A program made the position numbers and the translations under genes. The notes beneath the pieces were generated by a model. It saw only the letters and a program-made list of their open reading frames with translations. It had not been told where the DNA came from and ran no database searches. A stretch of 64,000 bases of DNA from Pedobacter lusitanus (GTDB lineage: Bacteria > Bacteroidota > Bacteroidia > Sphingobacteriales > Sphingobacteriaceae): NCBI RefSeq assembly GCF_040026395.1, contig NZ_CP157278.1, positions 4,650,001 to 4,714,000 on the forward strand. Direction: 5' to 3'. Within the stretch, counting starts at the first letter, position 1; each line of letters opens with the position of its first letter. Below are positions 7,245 to 14,853 of this stretch, in pieces.

Positions 7245-8003
7245 ATGTCAAAGAAACCATCAATGCAGTTTTATCCAGGCGATTGGATGAAGGATCCTGA
7301 ATTAAGATCTGTATCTATTGCCGCCCGTGGTTTATGGATGGACATGTTGTGTCTTATGTTTGAGAGCCGAGAGCGAGGATTTTTGTTAATCAATGGTAAG
7401 GCTCCGTCCGAAGTACAGTTGGCTAGAATGGTGGGCTGTACAGGGGAGGATCTAAATCATTGCCTAGATGAATTGAAAGACGCTGGAGTGCTTTCGCATA
7501 ATGGTACAAATGTTTTGTTCAGTAGACGCATGGTTAGGGATGCTGAAATTAGCAATAAACGTGCTAAGTGTGGTAAAATGGGAGGTAACCCAAATTTGCT
7601 TAACCAAAACGCAAGCAAAACGCAAGCAAAACGCAAGCAAATAGGTAAGCAAAATGCAACCCCTTCATCTTCTTCTTCTATTATAAATAAAAAAGTACGT
7701 GAAGATTTTATAACAATTTCTGGCGTATTGCATAGGTTATTGCCCAGTGAGTATGTTCAGCAATATCTGCTTTCTTCTTGTGAGCAATTATTAATGACTG
7801 TTTTGAAGGGAATTAACAAGGATTCTGTAATGAATAAACTGGATGAAGAGTATAATTTTTATGCTTTTAATGACGAAATGCACCTCAGAAATAGTTTTAA
7901 ATCAGTGGGTTTATCGCTAAAACAAAAATCAGTAAAAGCAAAATCTTTCCAAAGGTCTGCTGTGGTGGATCAATCATCAAATAAAAACTTTTTAACCGAA
8001 TGA
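7245..8003 (+). CDS. Phage replication initiator-like protein (DUF1376-type N-terminus)
   Basis: 252 aa. The N-terminus QFYPGDWMKDPELRSVSIAARGLWMDMLCLMFES is the signature of phage replisome organiser/initiator proteins that recruit a DnaB-like helicase. A Lys/Gln-rich linker near residues 120-140 contains a repeated QAKRKQ theme, encoded by a short tandem repeat (about 7608-7650). It overlaps the helicase gene by 4 nt. The origin may lie in or near this gene, as is common, but no clear iteron set was found. Confidence 0.82.
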   Translation: MSKKPSMQFYPGDWMKDPELRSVSIAARGLWMDMLCLMFESRERGFLLINGKAPSEVQLARMVGCTGEDLNHCLDELKDAGVLSHNGTNVLFSRRMVRDAEISNKRAKCGKMGGNPNLLNQNASKTQAKRKQIGKQNATPSSSSSIINKKVREDFITISGVLHRLLPSEYVQQYLLSSCEQLLMTVLKGINKDSVMNKLDEEYNFYAFNDEMHLRNSFKSVGLSLKQKSVKAKSFQRSAVVDQSSNKNFLTE

Positions 8004-9010
8004 GAAAGCGAATATCAGATTACACAGAAAGCGTATTGGAGCATTATCAATCAGGCGTTCAACGAGGTCATAATACCGGATTTAAGTGCTTAGACGAACT
8101 TTTAAGTTTCAAATTAGGGTATTCTACTTTCTTTTTGGGCTTTGCTGGTGCAGGTAAAACTGAGATGGAAATGGAAATGAAGTTTAACCAGTCTGAGCAT
8201 TTTGGATGGAAACACGGTGTTTATTCTGGTGAAATAGGAAATATGACTGATGTAATTGGGGAGCTTGTAAGCAAATATTTAAGGAAGCCATTCTTCAAAT
8301 CAAATCCCTATTCACCTTCTGAAAAGGAAATTTACAACGCCATAAACTGGCTAGATGAACACTTTTTTTTGGTTGATGCTGATGACACTGAACATAATAT
8401 AGAAAGCTTTTATGAGTACTGGAAAAGCCTTGAAAAAGAATTAAATATTAAACTTCAAACAACATCTTTAGACCCTTTCAATGATCTAGAAGAAGATTTA
8501 GTAAAGTTCGGTGGTCGTGAGGATAAGTATCTGGCATGGGCTTTAAAAAAAGTACGACAAGAAGCTATTAATAACAAATGGCACAACAATATTGTAACCC
8601 ATGCTAAAGACTTACCGCCAATAGTTTTGAAAGATGAGTCCGGGCAAGATGTATACTGTTCTGCCATACCAAATCTAAACAGTTTTGCTGGTGGTCAAGT
8701 ATGGGGAAGACGAGCTTTTAATGTTGTGGCAGTTTGGCGTCCAGAGCATAACCGGGAAAATGGAAAAGTTAGCTTAACTATTAATCCTGCTACAGGAATG
8801 CCATTTATGGAGAACGAAGTTATAATCAAAATTTTAAAGGCAAAGCCTAAAGGCACCGCCAAGAAAGGCGCAACATCGTTGTATTTTGATTGGACTAAAA
8901 ACAGATACTACGAGTTAATTGATGGTTATAAGAAATTTGCGTTTGATCACGAAAGCAATGAAAATGTACTAAGACCTGACTTCGGGATACACCCAAACCA
9001 ATTGTTCTAA
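8000..9010 (+). CDS. DnaB-like replicative helicase / RecA-fold ATPase
   Basis: 336 aa with Walker A GFAGAGKTEME near residue 51 and a RecA-fold layout (YSGEIGNMTDVIGELVSKYL; TSLDPFNDLEEDL as Walker B region; later KGATSLYFDWTKNRYYEL). It lacks the long N-terminal domain of bacterial DnaB, as in phage versions. It should unwind DNA at the phage fork after loading by the initiator encoded just upstream. Confidence 0.85.
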   Translation: MRKRISDYTESVLEHYQSGVQRGHNTGFKCLDELLSFKLGYSTFFLGFAGAGKTEMEMEMKFNQSEHFGWKHGVYSGEIGNMTDVIGELVSKYLRKPFFKSNPYSPSEKEIYNAINWLDEHFFLVDADDTEHNIESFYEYWKSLEKELNIKLQTTSLDPFNDLEEDLVKFGGREDKYLAWALKKVRQEAINNKWHNNIVTHAKDLPPIVLKDESGQDVYCSAIPNLNSFAGGQVWGRRAFNVVAVWRPEHNRENGKVSLTINPATGMPFMENEVIIKILKAKPKGTAKKGATSLYFDWTKNRYYELIDGYKKFAFDHESNENVLRPDFGIHPNQLF

Positions 9011-9375
9011 TGAAAAATCTGTCTGAAATAGAGAAATATTATTGGGAGCTGTCAGAGGTTTATCTGGGACATTATTATGATGCTGTAGAGCCTTCATTAA
9101 AAATAATGCTTGCTATGGGTGTTATCGTAGAAATGGAAAGCGACCTGGTTAAATTTCACAAGGAAAAGAAAGAAACGCCTAATAGTAGACGTCAACAAGA
9201 AAGACTTAAAATACTAATAAATACACTTGATGCATTCACCGTGTCTGCTGAAAGAAATAAACAGTTCAGATTAGTTATGCAAAAAATGTATGATCAGCAA
9301 GCCGAAAAGGATAAAAAAATTGAGGTATTAGAAACGCAAATAGTAAATCTAAATAAACAAATCCAAGGATTATGA
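9010..9375 (+). CDS. Hypothetical coiled-coil protein
   Basis: 121 aa. It starts one base inside the helicase stop. Its C-terminal 35 residues are a strong coiled coil (MYDQQAEKDKKIEVLETQIVNLNKQIQGL). It may be a helicase accessory factor, but no family is recognised. Confidence 0.65.
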   Translation: MKNLSEIEKYYWELSEVYLGHYYDAVEPSLKIMLAMGVIVEMESDLVKFHKEKKETPNSRRQQERLKILINTLDAFTVSAERNKQFRLVMQKMYDQQAEKDKKIEVLETQIVNLNKQIQGL

Positions 9376-9596
9376 ACATTCAAGAGCAAGCTTTCAAAGT
9401 ATTTGACAGCATGAAAATATCAGATGTGATTATCATCAGAGAATTTGCTAAGAAAGACCCGGGAGCATTTATCCAGTATGGTAAAAATTACATCGATAAT
9501 GGAGGAAGTATTGAGTTTAATCACGATTACAGCAAAATAAGGAAAGTCAGCTCAATGGATGACTTGGTAGATGCTGATAAATATTCTAAAAACTAA
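9372..9596 (+). CDS. Hypothetical small phage protein
   Basis: 74 aa, 4-nt overlap with the previous gene. An N-terminal helix (QEQAFKVFDSMKISDVIIIREFAKK) is followed by a short beta-rich tail. Function unknown. Confidence 0.6.
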   Translation: MNIQEQAFKVFDSMKISDVIIIREFAKKDPGAFIQYGKNYIDNGGSIEFNHDYSKIRKVSSMDDLVDADKYSKN

Positions 9597-9600
9597 AGTC

Positions 9601-9834
9601 ATGGAAGAACTAATCGAAACGCCACGGTGTGCAAAGAACCTACAGAAGATTAAAGAAATGCTCGAATCTGGCAAAGTTGTAACTGTGATTTCTATCAAGA
9701 GAACAGTTAACACCTACGAAGGAAGACACTACCTAGCAATTCTTAAAAAGACTATGAATATTATCAGAGAGTGGGTTACTTCCCCCAACGGCAGGAGATA
9801 TAAAAAGTACTGGCTTTCAAAACAGCCAAAATAA
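9601..9834 (+). CDS. Hypothetical small protein, winged-helix-like
   Basis: 77 aa from ATG 9601; an earlier in-frame start at 9571 would overlap the previous gene by 26 nt. The arrangement of helices plus a final strand pair (IREWVTSPNGRRYKKYWLS) looks like a small winged helix as found in phage replication regions, but this is a weak resemblance. Confidence 0.55.
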   Translation: MEELIETPRCAKNLQKIKEMLESGKVVTVISIKRTVNTYEGRHYLAILKKTMNIIREWVTSPNGRRYKKYWLSKQPK

Positions 9835-9837
9835 TTA

Positions 9838-9866
9838 ACAAGTGTACCAGCTTAAAATCAATCAAA
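9838..9866 (+). repeat. Leader repeat pair before the 9867 gene
   Basis: ACAAGTGTACCA (9838-9849) and AATCAATCAAA (9856-9866) directly abut the ATG at 9867. The same pair is at 4258-4282, and the second element also occurs at 4340, 5258 and 12055. Confidence 0.65.
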
Positions 9867-10103
9867 ATGAAAAGGGGATTATTAACTACAGTAAATCAGC
9901 TGAAGGAGGGCGACAGGTTCCAGAAAGCAGCAAGTAAGTCAAGTACAGTTTTTCAGTTCTTAAGGCAAGAGTCCCATGAGAAATTTGAAGCCTGTGAAGC
10001 ATCTGGCATGCTTAACGGTCAGGTTAAAAACTCGTGTAAGGTTAAGGTCTTAAAAGGATCTACCCGGGTTGTCTATTTAAGAAACGTAAATGATGTATCA
10101 TGA
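9867..10103 (+). CDS. Hypothetical small basic phage protein
   Basis: 78 aa, basic (pattern VNQLKEGDRFQKAASKSSTVFQFLRQ), beta-rich, and reminiscent of small RNA/DNA-binding folds. No family recognised. Overlaps the next gene by 4 nt. Confidence 0.55.
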   Translation: MKRGLLTTVNQLKEGDRFQKAASKSSTVFQFLRQESHEKFEACEASGMLNGQVKNSCKVKVLKGSTRVVYLRNVNDVS

Positions 10104-10297
10104 AAAGCCTACTCTCCAAAAAAGACCATAGCAGAAGATATTATCTCCACGGAATAGTGAAAAAGCACTTTATTGTTAATTCACATAACAGGGAAGTTAG
10201 TGTAACGCCAGATACAATTGATCTGGCTAGAGAAAATAAGTACCTGATGGAGCTTTGTGCTAAGTTCGGGTATAACATTCAAATGTCAATTGTTTAA
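10100..10297 (+). CDS. Hypothetical small phage protein
   Basis: 65 aa, basic N-terminus (KSLLSKKDHSRRYYLHGIVKKHF). 4-nt overlap with the gene before and 2 nt from the methyltransferase gene. Unknown function. Confidence 0.55.
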   Translation: MKSLLSKKDHSRRYYLHGIVKKHFIVNSHNREVSVTPDTIDLARENKYLMELCAKFGYNIQMSIV

Positions 10298-10299
10298 TT

Positions 10300-11187
10300 A
10301 TGTATAGACCAACAGCGAACGGCTATTTTTCTGGAGCCGCAGGTATGGAATTAGGACTTAAGGAGGCCGGGGTAGATGTGCTTCAATCCTTAGATCTGGA
10401 TCAGGATGCAATAGATTGTCTTAAAATGAATAGCGGATTTATTTCTCATAAGATAATACACAGAGACATAAAGGACATCAAGGTTATGGATCAGAGCCAA
10501 TCAGACATTATAGTAGGTACATATCCATGTACTAAGTATTCGACAATTGCAGATATTCACGGCACGCGTACTGGTGATGACTTGTTTCTTCATTTCTTCC
10601 GGCACATCGCTATTCGTCAGCCAGAAATGTATATAGTTGAAAATGTCCCTGGCATGAAAAAGTTTGAGGTAGTTATGGAAGCGATGACTAAGTTACCGGG
10701 TTATTATGTAAACGTTATTTGCCCTGTGAGTGCTTTGAACTGGTTGCCACAACGTAGAGATAGACTGATTATCATCGGAACTAAAAAACCTTTCTTTATA
10801 TCTCATCCTCAGCCAGCTTTACGCAGATTAAGAATAAAAGATATTCTTGAAAAAGACCCAGTGTATGAAATGACTGATAGCTTGATTGCAAGGTTAAATG
10901 GTAAATATAGAGATAAGCCAATTATCGTGGATCCTGACCAGCCTGGAGCGTATGCCCCCACATGTGTTGCGCATTACGCAAAGGATTTGGGTACTCGTAT
11001 GGTTAAGGACTCTAATGCAAAACATGGTGTAAGACCCTTTACAATTAGAGAATATGCAAGATTGCAGGGATTTCCTGAAGGATTTGTTTTTCCAGATAAA
11101 CGTAGCTCATATAAATTGATTGGAAATGCAGTTCCTATACCAATGGGCATGTGGGCCGGAATGCAAGCAATGAGATATTTTAATTAA
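10300..11187 (+). CDS. C5-cytosine DNA methyltransferase
   Basis: 295 aa, full length for the family. Visible motifs: I (FSGAAGMELGLKEAG, SAM binding), IV (TYPCTKYST with the catalytic Cys), VI (YIVENVPG), VIII (LPQRRDRLIIIG), and IX/X (REYARLQGFPEGF, IGNAVP). It transfers a methyl group from SAM to C5 of cytosine. No restriction endonuclease is adjacent, so it is an orphan enzyme that may protect phage DNA from host restriction. The target recognition region (about residues 185-235) is short, so the site cannot be guessed. Confidence 0.93.
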   Translation: MYRPTANGYFSGAAGMELGLKEAGVDVLQSLDLDQDAIDCLKMNSGFISHKIIHRDIKDIKVMDQSQSDIIVGTYPCTKYSTIADIHGTRTGDDLFLHFFRHIAIRQPEMYIVENVPGMKKFEVVMEAMTKLPGYYVNVICPVSALNWLPQRRDRLIIIGTKKPFFISHPQPALRRLRIKDILEKDPVYEMTDSLIARLNGKYRDKPIIVDPDQPGAYAPTCVAHYAKDLGTRMVKDSNAKHGVRPFTIREYARLQGFPEGFVFPDKRSSYKLIGNAVPIPMGMWAGMQAMRYFN

Positions 11188-11193
11188 TGTATT

Positions 11194-11433
11194 ATGGATA
11201 ACATTCAAATTCTCTACAACTATAACGCTATGAGGTGTAAAGATCTAGGTTCAGAAATAGAGGAGCTGAATAAAGTCTTTTGCTATCATAAGCATGCATT
11301 TCACCTTGAATGTCTTTCAGAGTTAGAAGAGTCTATAAGAAATAAACGGATAGAATTAAGCCTCCTGTGGGATAAACAAGTTGATCTGTTTTTTGTGATC
11401 AAAAGTGAAAACGAATTAATTAAATGCATATGA
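11194..11433 (+). CDS. Hypothetical helical phage protein
   Basis: 79 aa, helical with several Cys and His residues (MRCKDLGSEIEELNKVFCYHKHAFHLECLSELEES). No defined motif. Follows the methyltransferase by 6 nt and overlaps the tiny lipoprotein gene. Confidence 0.55.
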   Translation: MDNIQILYNYNAMRCKDLGSEIEELNKVFCYHKHAFHLECLSELEESIRNKRIELSLLWDKQVDLFFVIKSENELIKCI

Positions 11434-11552
11434 AAAAGCTAATCGCAATCGTCGTTCTGATACTCTTTATTCTGGCTTGCAGATTATACCAGGTATCAAT
11501 AAAGCCAGAGCCTCACACAAGTGTTAACCCATTTAATGTTTACCGGCCATGA
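11430..11552 (+). CDS. Tiny lipoprotein (40 aa)
   Basis: 40 aa from ATG 11430, joined to both neighbours by ATGA overlaps, which argues strongly that it is translated. MKKLIAIVVLILFILAC is a lipoprotein signal with lipobox ILAC, leaving about 24 residues after the Cys. Size and shape recall Rz1-type o-spanins, but it is far from the lysis genes. An envelope-directed phage peptide is the safe description. Confidence 0.65.
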   Translation: MKKLIAIVVLILFILACRLYQVSIKPEPHTSVNPFNVYRP

Positions 11553-11737
11553 AATTTGAATCTTACCGGATTGTTAACGGGGAAATATTCGGAGACATAA
11601 CCATTATAGCCGAATCATGGGATAAAGCTGAGTCTATAGCTGAACAGATGGGTACCTGGGTTAATGGCCAGATAGTGAAAGAGATTGACCAAGACACAGG
11701 GAATGTGATTGATTATCTGGCCGTATGTTATAATTGA
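11549..11737 (+). CDS. Hypothetical small phage protein
   Basis: 62 aa, an alpha/beta mini-domain (YRIVNGEIFGDITIIAESWDKAESIAEQMGTWVNGQIV). 4-nt overlap with the tiny lipoprotein gene and last gene of this rightward run before the convergent regulator at 11764. Confidence 0.55.
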   Translation: MKFESYRIVNGEIFGDITIIAESWDKAESIAEQMGTWVNGQIVKEIDQDTGNVIDYLAVCYN

Positions 11738-11763
11738 AGTACGGATAACCGTTTTATGTCTCA

Positions 11764-11967
11764 CTAATCAATTGTTAAGTTAGATATATTATCTGATAGA
11801 CTCTTTAGAACTTCGATTGCTGACTCTGCATCTTTCTTGGTAAATGGCCTTTTGCCGTTAAGCTTCATACTCATGTACACTTTAGCGTTTTTATTATCTG
11901 GCCACATCCTTTGAGCGACATAAGATAAATCAACAGGTCCTGTTCTTAAATATTCTTCAACTGTCAT
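11764..11967 (-). CDS. Small HTH-like phage repressor candidate
   Basis: About 67 aa from MTVEEYL (11967); an upstream in-frame ATG at 11994 would add a hydrophobic stub. Residues 12-60 (LSYVAQRMWPDNKNAKVYMSMKLNGKRPFTKKDAESAIEVL) look like a degenerate HTH. It is transcribed away from the gene at 12071, and a perfect operator-like palindrome lies between, so autoregulated local repression is likely. Confidence 0.6.
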   Translation of the reverse strand: MTVEEYLRTGPVDLSYVAQRMWPDNKNAKVYMSMKLNGKRPFTKKDAESAIEVLKSLSDNISNLTID

Positions 11968-12015
11968 AAAGCAAAAGTATAAAATAAATTGCATAATAAA
12001 AATTATACAAAATAC

Positions 12016-12046
12016 TTGATAATGTATAATTAAAGTTATACATTTG
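12016..12046 (+). promoter_or_regulatory. Second switch: promoter overlapped by operator palindrome
   Basis: TTG (12016-12018), 20 nt, then TACATTTG (12039-12046) matches the Bacteroidota -33/-7 consensus. A palindrome ATGTATAA-N6-TTATACAT (12022-12043) covers the spacer and the -7 box, and a related half site ATTATACA lies at 12002-12009. This is the layout of a repressed promoter, presumably controlled by the divergent small HTH protein. Confidence 0.75.
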
Positions 12047-12070
12047 AATTAACAAATCAATCAAACGAAT

Positions 12071-12298
12071 ATGAAAGTAATTCATTTTAAAACAAAGACC
12101 TCTCAGAAAAGTTCGCTAAACATCTTAATTGAGTCTAAAAGAGAGAAGTTATTCCTGATGTCATTATTCTCTGATACTTACAGAGCACTTGAAGCGGCAA
12201 ATTCAGAGAAGACAACTCACCTGGGAATTGGCGAAGAACAGCCTTTCACTCACGAAGAGGTAAAAGAGTGGTTAGATAAGCTCTACATCGCCATTTAA
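12071..12298 (+). CDS. Hypothetical small phage protein
   Basis: 75 aa, first gene of the second rightward unit, with AATCAATCAAA at 12055-12065 in its leader. Helical and charged (LNILIESKREKLFLMSLFSDTYRALEAANSE). Ends just before a terminator-like hairpin. Function unknown. Confidence 0.6.
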   Translation: MKVIHFKTKTSQKSSLNILIESKREKLFLMSLFSDTYRALEAANSEKTTHLGIGEEQPFTHEEVKEWLDKLYIAI

Positions 12299-12305
12299 CA
12301 ATCCA

Positions 12306-12334
12306 CCCCGACACCGTAAATGGTTCGGGGTTTT
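12306..12334 (+). terminator. Rho-independent terminator or attenuator
   Basis: CCCCGA at 12306-12311 pairs with TCGGGG at 12325-12330, with an inner ACC/GGT pair and a TTTT tail. It follows the 75-aa gene. Downstream genes lack another obvious promoter, so partial read-through is likely. Confidence 0.65.
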
Positions 12335-12384
12335 CAGGTGCAAATTAATCACTACCCCCGCTAAAGCGGATAACAAATAAGGAA

Positions 12385-12507
12385 ATGGCATACTATCAAA
12401 ATAGATGGCAATACGATTGCCCGGTGTACGATAACAAGGAAGAAACTTGTTGGAATTTAAACGAGGAAGAAGAAAAAGAAGTAACTCAATGGTTGCTGGA
12501 TAACTAA
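12385..12507 (+). CDS. Hypothetical 40-aa protein
   Basis: 40 aa, aromatic N-terminus (MAYYQNRWQYDCPVYDNKEE) and an acidic C-terminal helix. Supported by the hairpin-plus-leader in front of it, shared with its neighbours, rather than by homology. Confidence 0.5.
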   Translation: MAYYQNRWQYDCPVYDNKEETCWNLNEEEEKEVTQWLLDN

Positions 12508-12533
12508 CCGCCTTCGGGCTAACAAATAAGGAA

Positions 12534-12788
12534 ATGAAAATAGCAGGAAGAATAATTCAAACCAGAAATATTACTCATAATGATGAGCATACTTTTTCTG
12601 GTTATTACAAGAATCACAGCATTTATGTTACTGATGATCATGGTCATGGTAAGTCAAAAGATATCCAGTTAACCAGATACCATATTGAAGTTACAGATCC
12701 AAGAGGGTGTTACGCTTGTAATTCTTGGGAAGACTTGGAAGATATAAACGCTGCAATTATATACGCTCTTGACGGGGCTGTACTTTAA
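12534..12788 (+). CDS. Hypothetical small phage protein
   Basis: 84 aa, beta-rich, His-rich centre (THNDEHTFSGYYKNHSIYVTDDHGHGKSK). Preceded by the UUCG mini-hairpin leader. Unknown function. Confidence 0.55.
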   Translation: MKIAGRIIQTRNITHNDEHTFSGYYKNHSIYVTDDHGHGKSKDIQLTRYHIEVTDPRGCYACNSWEDLEDINAAIIYALDGAVL

Positions 12789-12823
12789 CTAACCGCCCAT
12801 AGGGCATAACATAAATAAAAAAA

Positions 12824-12985
12824 ATGGGAGATTTTGCAGATGATCTTATCTATTCATCAATGATGGATGATTATGATAGTAATGATAAACAGATGTGTTC
12901 TTGTTGTGGTGAAGTTGTCAATTCTTCAGAATTGGTATACAGCCAAAAGATGAAATGTAGCTGTTGCGAAGACTGTAACGGGTAA
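12824..12985 (+). CDS. Small Cys-rich zinc-binding protein (53 aa)
   Basis: 53 aa from ATG 12824. Acidic N-terminus, then MCSCCGEVV and MKCSCCEDCNG, two CxxC-type knuckles about 20 residues apart that should hold one Zn. Preceded by a mini-hairpin leader. Too short to assign further. Confidence 0.55.
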   Translation: MGDFADDLIYSSMMDDYDSNDKQMCSCCGEVVNSSELVYSQKMKCSCCEDCNG

Positions 12986-13021
12986 TTTAAATCACTCCCG
13001 GAAGGGCTAAAATAAAAGAAG

Positions 13022-13327
13022 ATGGTAATTGAATCATTAGAGCAAATAAAAGAAAGGGTAAGAATTTCGCTAAAGACCCTTGATTTGCAAGACCAAGAAA
13101 CAGAAGATAGATTGTATCATCATACTGTTTTGAAAATATTTACAATTCAAGCTGTAAAATACACACTTTATAAAGCAAGTTCAGAAGTTTCATGCTCCCA
13201 TGAAATAGATTATGTAGATCACTATGATTATTCTGCTGGGCACAATGGCATGACTGGCGAGATTGACAAAGAATCAATAACCGGCCTAGAAGTAGACATA
13301 TTAAAAGAGATAGGTTTTTTAAGTTAA
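13022..13327 (+). CDS. Hypothetical small phage protein
   Basis: 101 aa, acidic, with a His/Tyr-rich stretch (SCSHEIDYVDHYDYSAGHNGMTGEID). No family recognised. Mini-hairpin leader upstream at 12997-13006. Confidence 0.55.
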   Translation: MVIESLEQIKERVRISLKTLDLQDQETEDRLYHHTVLKIFTIQAVKYTLYKASSEVSCSHEIDYVDHYDYSAGHNGMTGEIDKESITGLEVDILKEIGFLS

Positions 13328-13361
13328 CTCACTCCCTGCAAAGGGGTAAATACACAAAGAA

Positions 13362-13580
13362 ATGGGAATAATAAACGTAACATATAACTGGCGTGTCGTA
13401 AGTGATGGTCATCAAACAATTGACTGTGCTGATGAATATCATGTTGGCGTTAATGGTGTTGTGACCATTGAGGAACACCAAGCAATGGGCAGTGGTGACA
13501 GATGGTTTTATAACATAGTATTCGATAATGGTAATGAATTGAAAATATTCAATCCAAATACAGTTTTAACCACCCCATAA
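13362..13580 (+). CDS. Hypothetical small beta-rich protein
   Basis: 72 aa, nearly all beta (NVTYNWRVVSDGHQTIDCADEYHVGVNGVVTIEE). Its stop codon lies inside the loop of the next mini-hairpin (13573-13586). Unknown function. Confidence 0.55.
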   Translation: MGIINVTYNWRVVSDGHQTIDCADEYHVGVNGVVTIEEHQAMGSGDRWFYNIVFDNGNELKIFNPNTVLTTP

Positions 13581-13601
13581 GAGGGGATAACAACAAGGAA
13601 G

Positions 13602-13844
13602 ATGGAAAAGCACGATTTTAAATTAGTTGGCCTAAGTAGGCCAAAATCAGCAACATTAGAACATTTAAATACCGATAAAGATACTTTTCATGCTATCATA
13701 GATATGCCACAGGATAAGATTGATTCGCTTTGGAAGCTATGTAAAGGCAATTGGGATGACACAAAAATTGCGGAGATAGAGTGCGATAGACTAAGCGACG
13801 GTATGCCAATTAATGGCAGATTAGTAGGTATAAGATTTAACTAA
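13602..13844 (+). CDS. Hypothetical small phage protein
   Basis: 80 aa, alpha/beta (HAIIDMPQDKIDSLWKLCKGNWDDTKIAEIECDRLSDG). Preceded by a mini-hairpin leader. No family recognised. Confidence 0.55.
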   Translation: MEKHDFKLVGLSRPKSATLEHLNTDKDTFHAIIDMPQDKIDSLWKLCKGNWDDTKIAEIECDRLSDGMPINGRLVGIRFN

Positions 13845-13879
13845 CCCCCGGCAATTCAGCCACAATTAAAACAAGTAAG

Positions 13880-14062
13880 ATGAAAGTAGAAATTACTATG
13901 GCTCAGTTACAAAGCATAAAGAAGATGAAAGACGACATTGAAGCTATGTTAGGTGGAGGTGGCGATGTTGACGACCCTATTAATGGAGATCCAGATAAAC
14001 ACTGGATAAGACATATCAGGAACATTAATAATTTTTTAAAGAAAAACGGTTATAAACCATAA
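13880..14062 (+). CDS. Hypothetical small phage protein
   Basis: 60 aa. A helical start (MAQLQSIKKMKDDIEAMLGGGG) with a Gly run and an acidic linker. Weak hairpin leader upstream. Unknown function. Confidence 0.5.
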   Translation: MKVEITMAQLQSIKKMKDDIEAMLGGGGDVDDPINGDPDKHWIRHIRNINNFLKKNGYKP

Positions 14063-14067
14063 GTAAA

Positions 14068-14307
14068 ATGAAAAAGACAGCAGAAGAAATATTGATCGAA
14101 AGATTAGGCGATTTTTATTATATCATGGGCAAGCATAGAAAGCCGGCCACTGATGGAATGGAAGAACACACTAACCAACACACAGCCCCGCTTATTGAGG
14201 CGTTGGAGGAAATACAAGAAATAACAGTAATAAATGGGAACTATAAAGAAGCATTCGAAATAGTTCAAACAGTAGTAAATCACTTTTTAAACGGAACAGA
14301 AAGATAA
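14068..14307 (+). CDS. Hypothetical helical phage protein
   Basis: 79 aa, two long helices, no signal. Lies 5 nt after the previous gene and 1 nt before the next, so co-translated. Unknown function. Confidence 0.55.
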   Translation: MKKTAEEILIERLGDFYYIMGKHRKPATDGMEEHTNQHTAPLIEALEEIQEITVINGNYKEAFEIVQTVVNHFLNGTER

Positions 14308-14308
14308 A

Positions 14309-14602
14309 ATGGGATTATATGTAAAAAAAGAAGTTGAGCCTAGGGAGGCTAGGCAACTTACAGAGAAAAACAGAGAAGAGTTAATGGAATGGTGTTGTGG
14401 CAAACGAGGTTTAGATGGATCTATTCTTTTAAAAACTCCTGAAAGTGGCGAAGGAATGCAAATCGTAGTTTCTGGTGATTTCATAATGAAAGGATATTCA
14501 GAAGATCAAGGCTGGCATTTCTGGCCAATAAAGCCGGACTACATGAAAGATAATTATAAAAAAGTTTCAGAAACAGCACTACTAAACGCTAAAGGGTTAT
14601 GA
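14309..14602 (+). CDS. Hypothetical phage protein
   Basis: 97 aa. The pattern YVKKEVEPREARQLTEKNREELMEWCCGKRG followed by beta strands ending in GWHFWPIKPDYMKDNYKKV resembles the small prophage proteins of the 'phage protein with W-x-I-KPD-x-F-x-x-x-Y' type seen in many siphoviruses. Function unknown. Confidence 0.65.
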   Translation: MGLYVKKEVEPREARQLTEKNREELMEWCCGKRGLDGSILLKTPESGEGMQIVVSGDFIMKGYSEDQGWHFWPIKPDYMKDNYKKVSETALLNAKGL

Positions 14603-14853
14603 AGACAGCAATCGAATACGCAAAATCATTAAAATTAAATAGGGATAACGTAGAGCACATCCTTTCTTCTAATTCTATAAACGGAACTCTATTGGTCGAT
14701 TTAACTGCGATGCTAAGACAGTACGGCCGACAATGTGCTGAACGGGCTTTGAAAGATGCAAGTGAAAAATTAAGACAGACATCAGGGCAATGGAATGCAG
14801 ACTTTAATAGTCAAAGAATATCAATTTTAAACACAGAAATAATAACGCCATGA
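14599..14853 (+). CDS. Hypothetical helical phage protein
   Basis: 84 aa, 4-nt overlaps at both ends. Contains LTAMLRQYGRQCAERALKDASEKLRQ, helical with basic faces. Unknown function. Confidence 0.55.
   Translation: MKTAIEYAKSLKLNRDNVEHILSSNSINGTLLVDLTAMLRQYGRQCAERALKDASEKLRQTSGQWNADFNSQRISILNTEIITP

Larger units (their letters stand above)
12358..13861 (+). repeat. Series of intergenic mini-hairpins before tiny genes
   Basis: Almost every gap in this run holds a short GC stem followed by an A-rich stretch of 15-18 nt and an ATG: CCGC-TAAA-GCGG (12358-12369), GCC-TTCG-GGC (12510-12519), GCCC-ATA-GGGC (12795-12805), CCC-GGAA-GGG (12997-13006), CCCT-GCAA-AGGG (13334-13345), CCCC-N6-GGGG (13573-13586) and weaker GGC-N6-GCC (13850-13861). 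Stem sequences differ while the design is kept, and three loops are stable UUCG/GNRA tetraloops. Confidence 0.7.

Noticed and set aside
7608..7650. Short tandem repeat in the initiator gene as replication origin iterons
   Set aside because: Repeat is brief, in frame and encodes a Lys/Gln linker; no A+T-rich unwinding element or further copies seen.
12358..13861. Regularly spaced hairpins as a CRISPR array
   Set aside because: Stem sequences differ, spacing follows gene lengths, and no cas gene is present.
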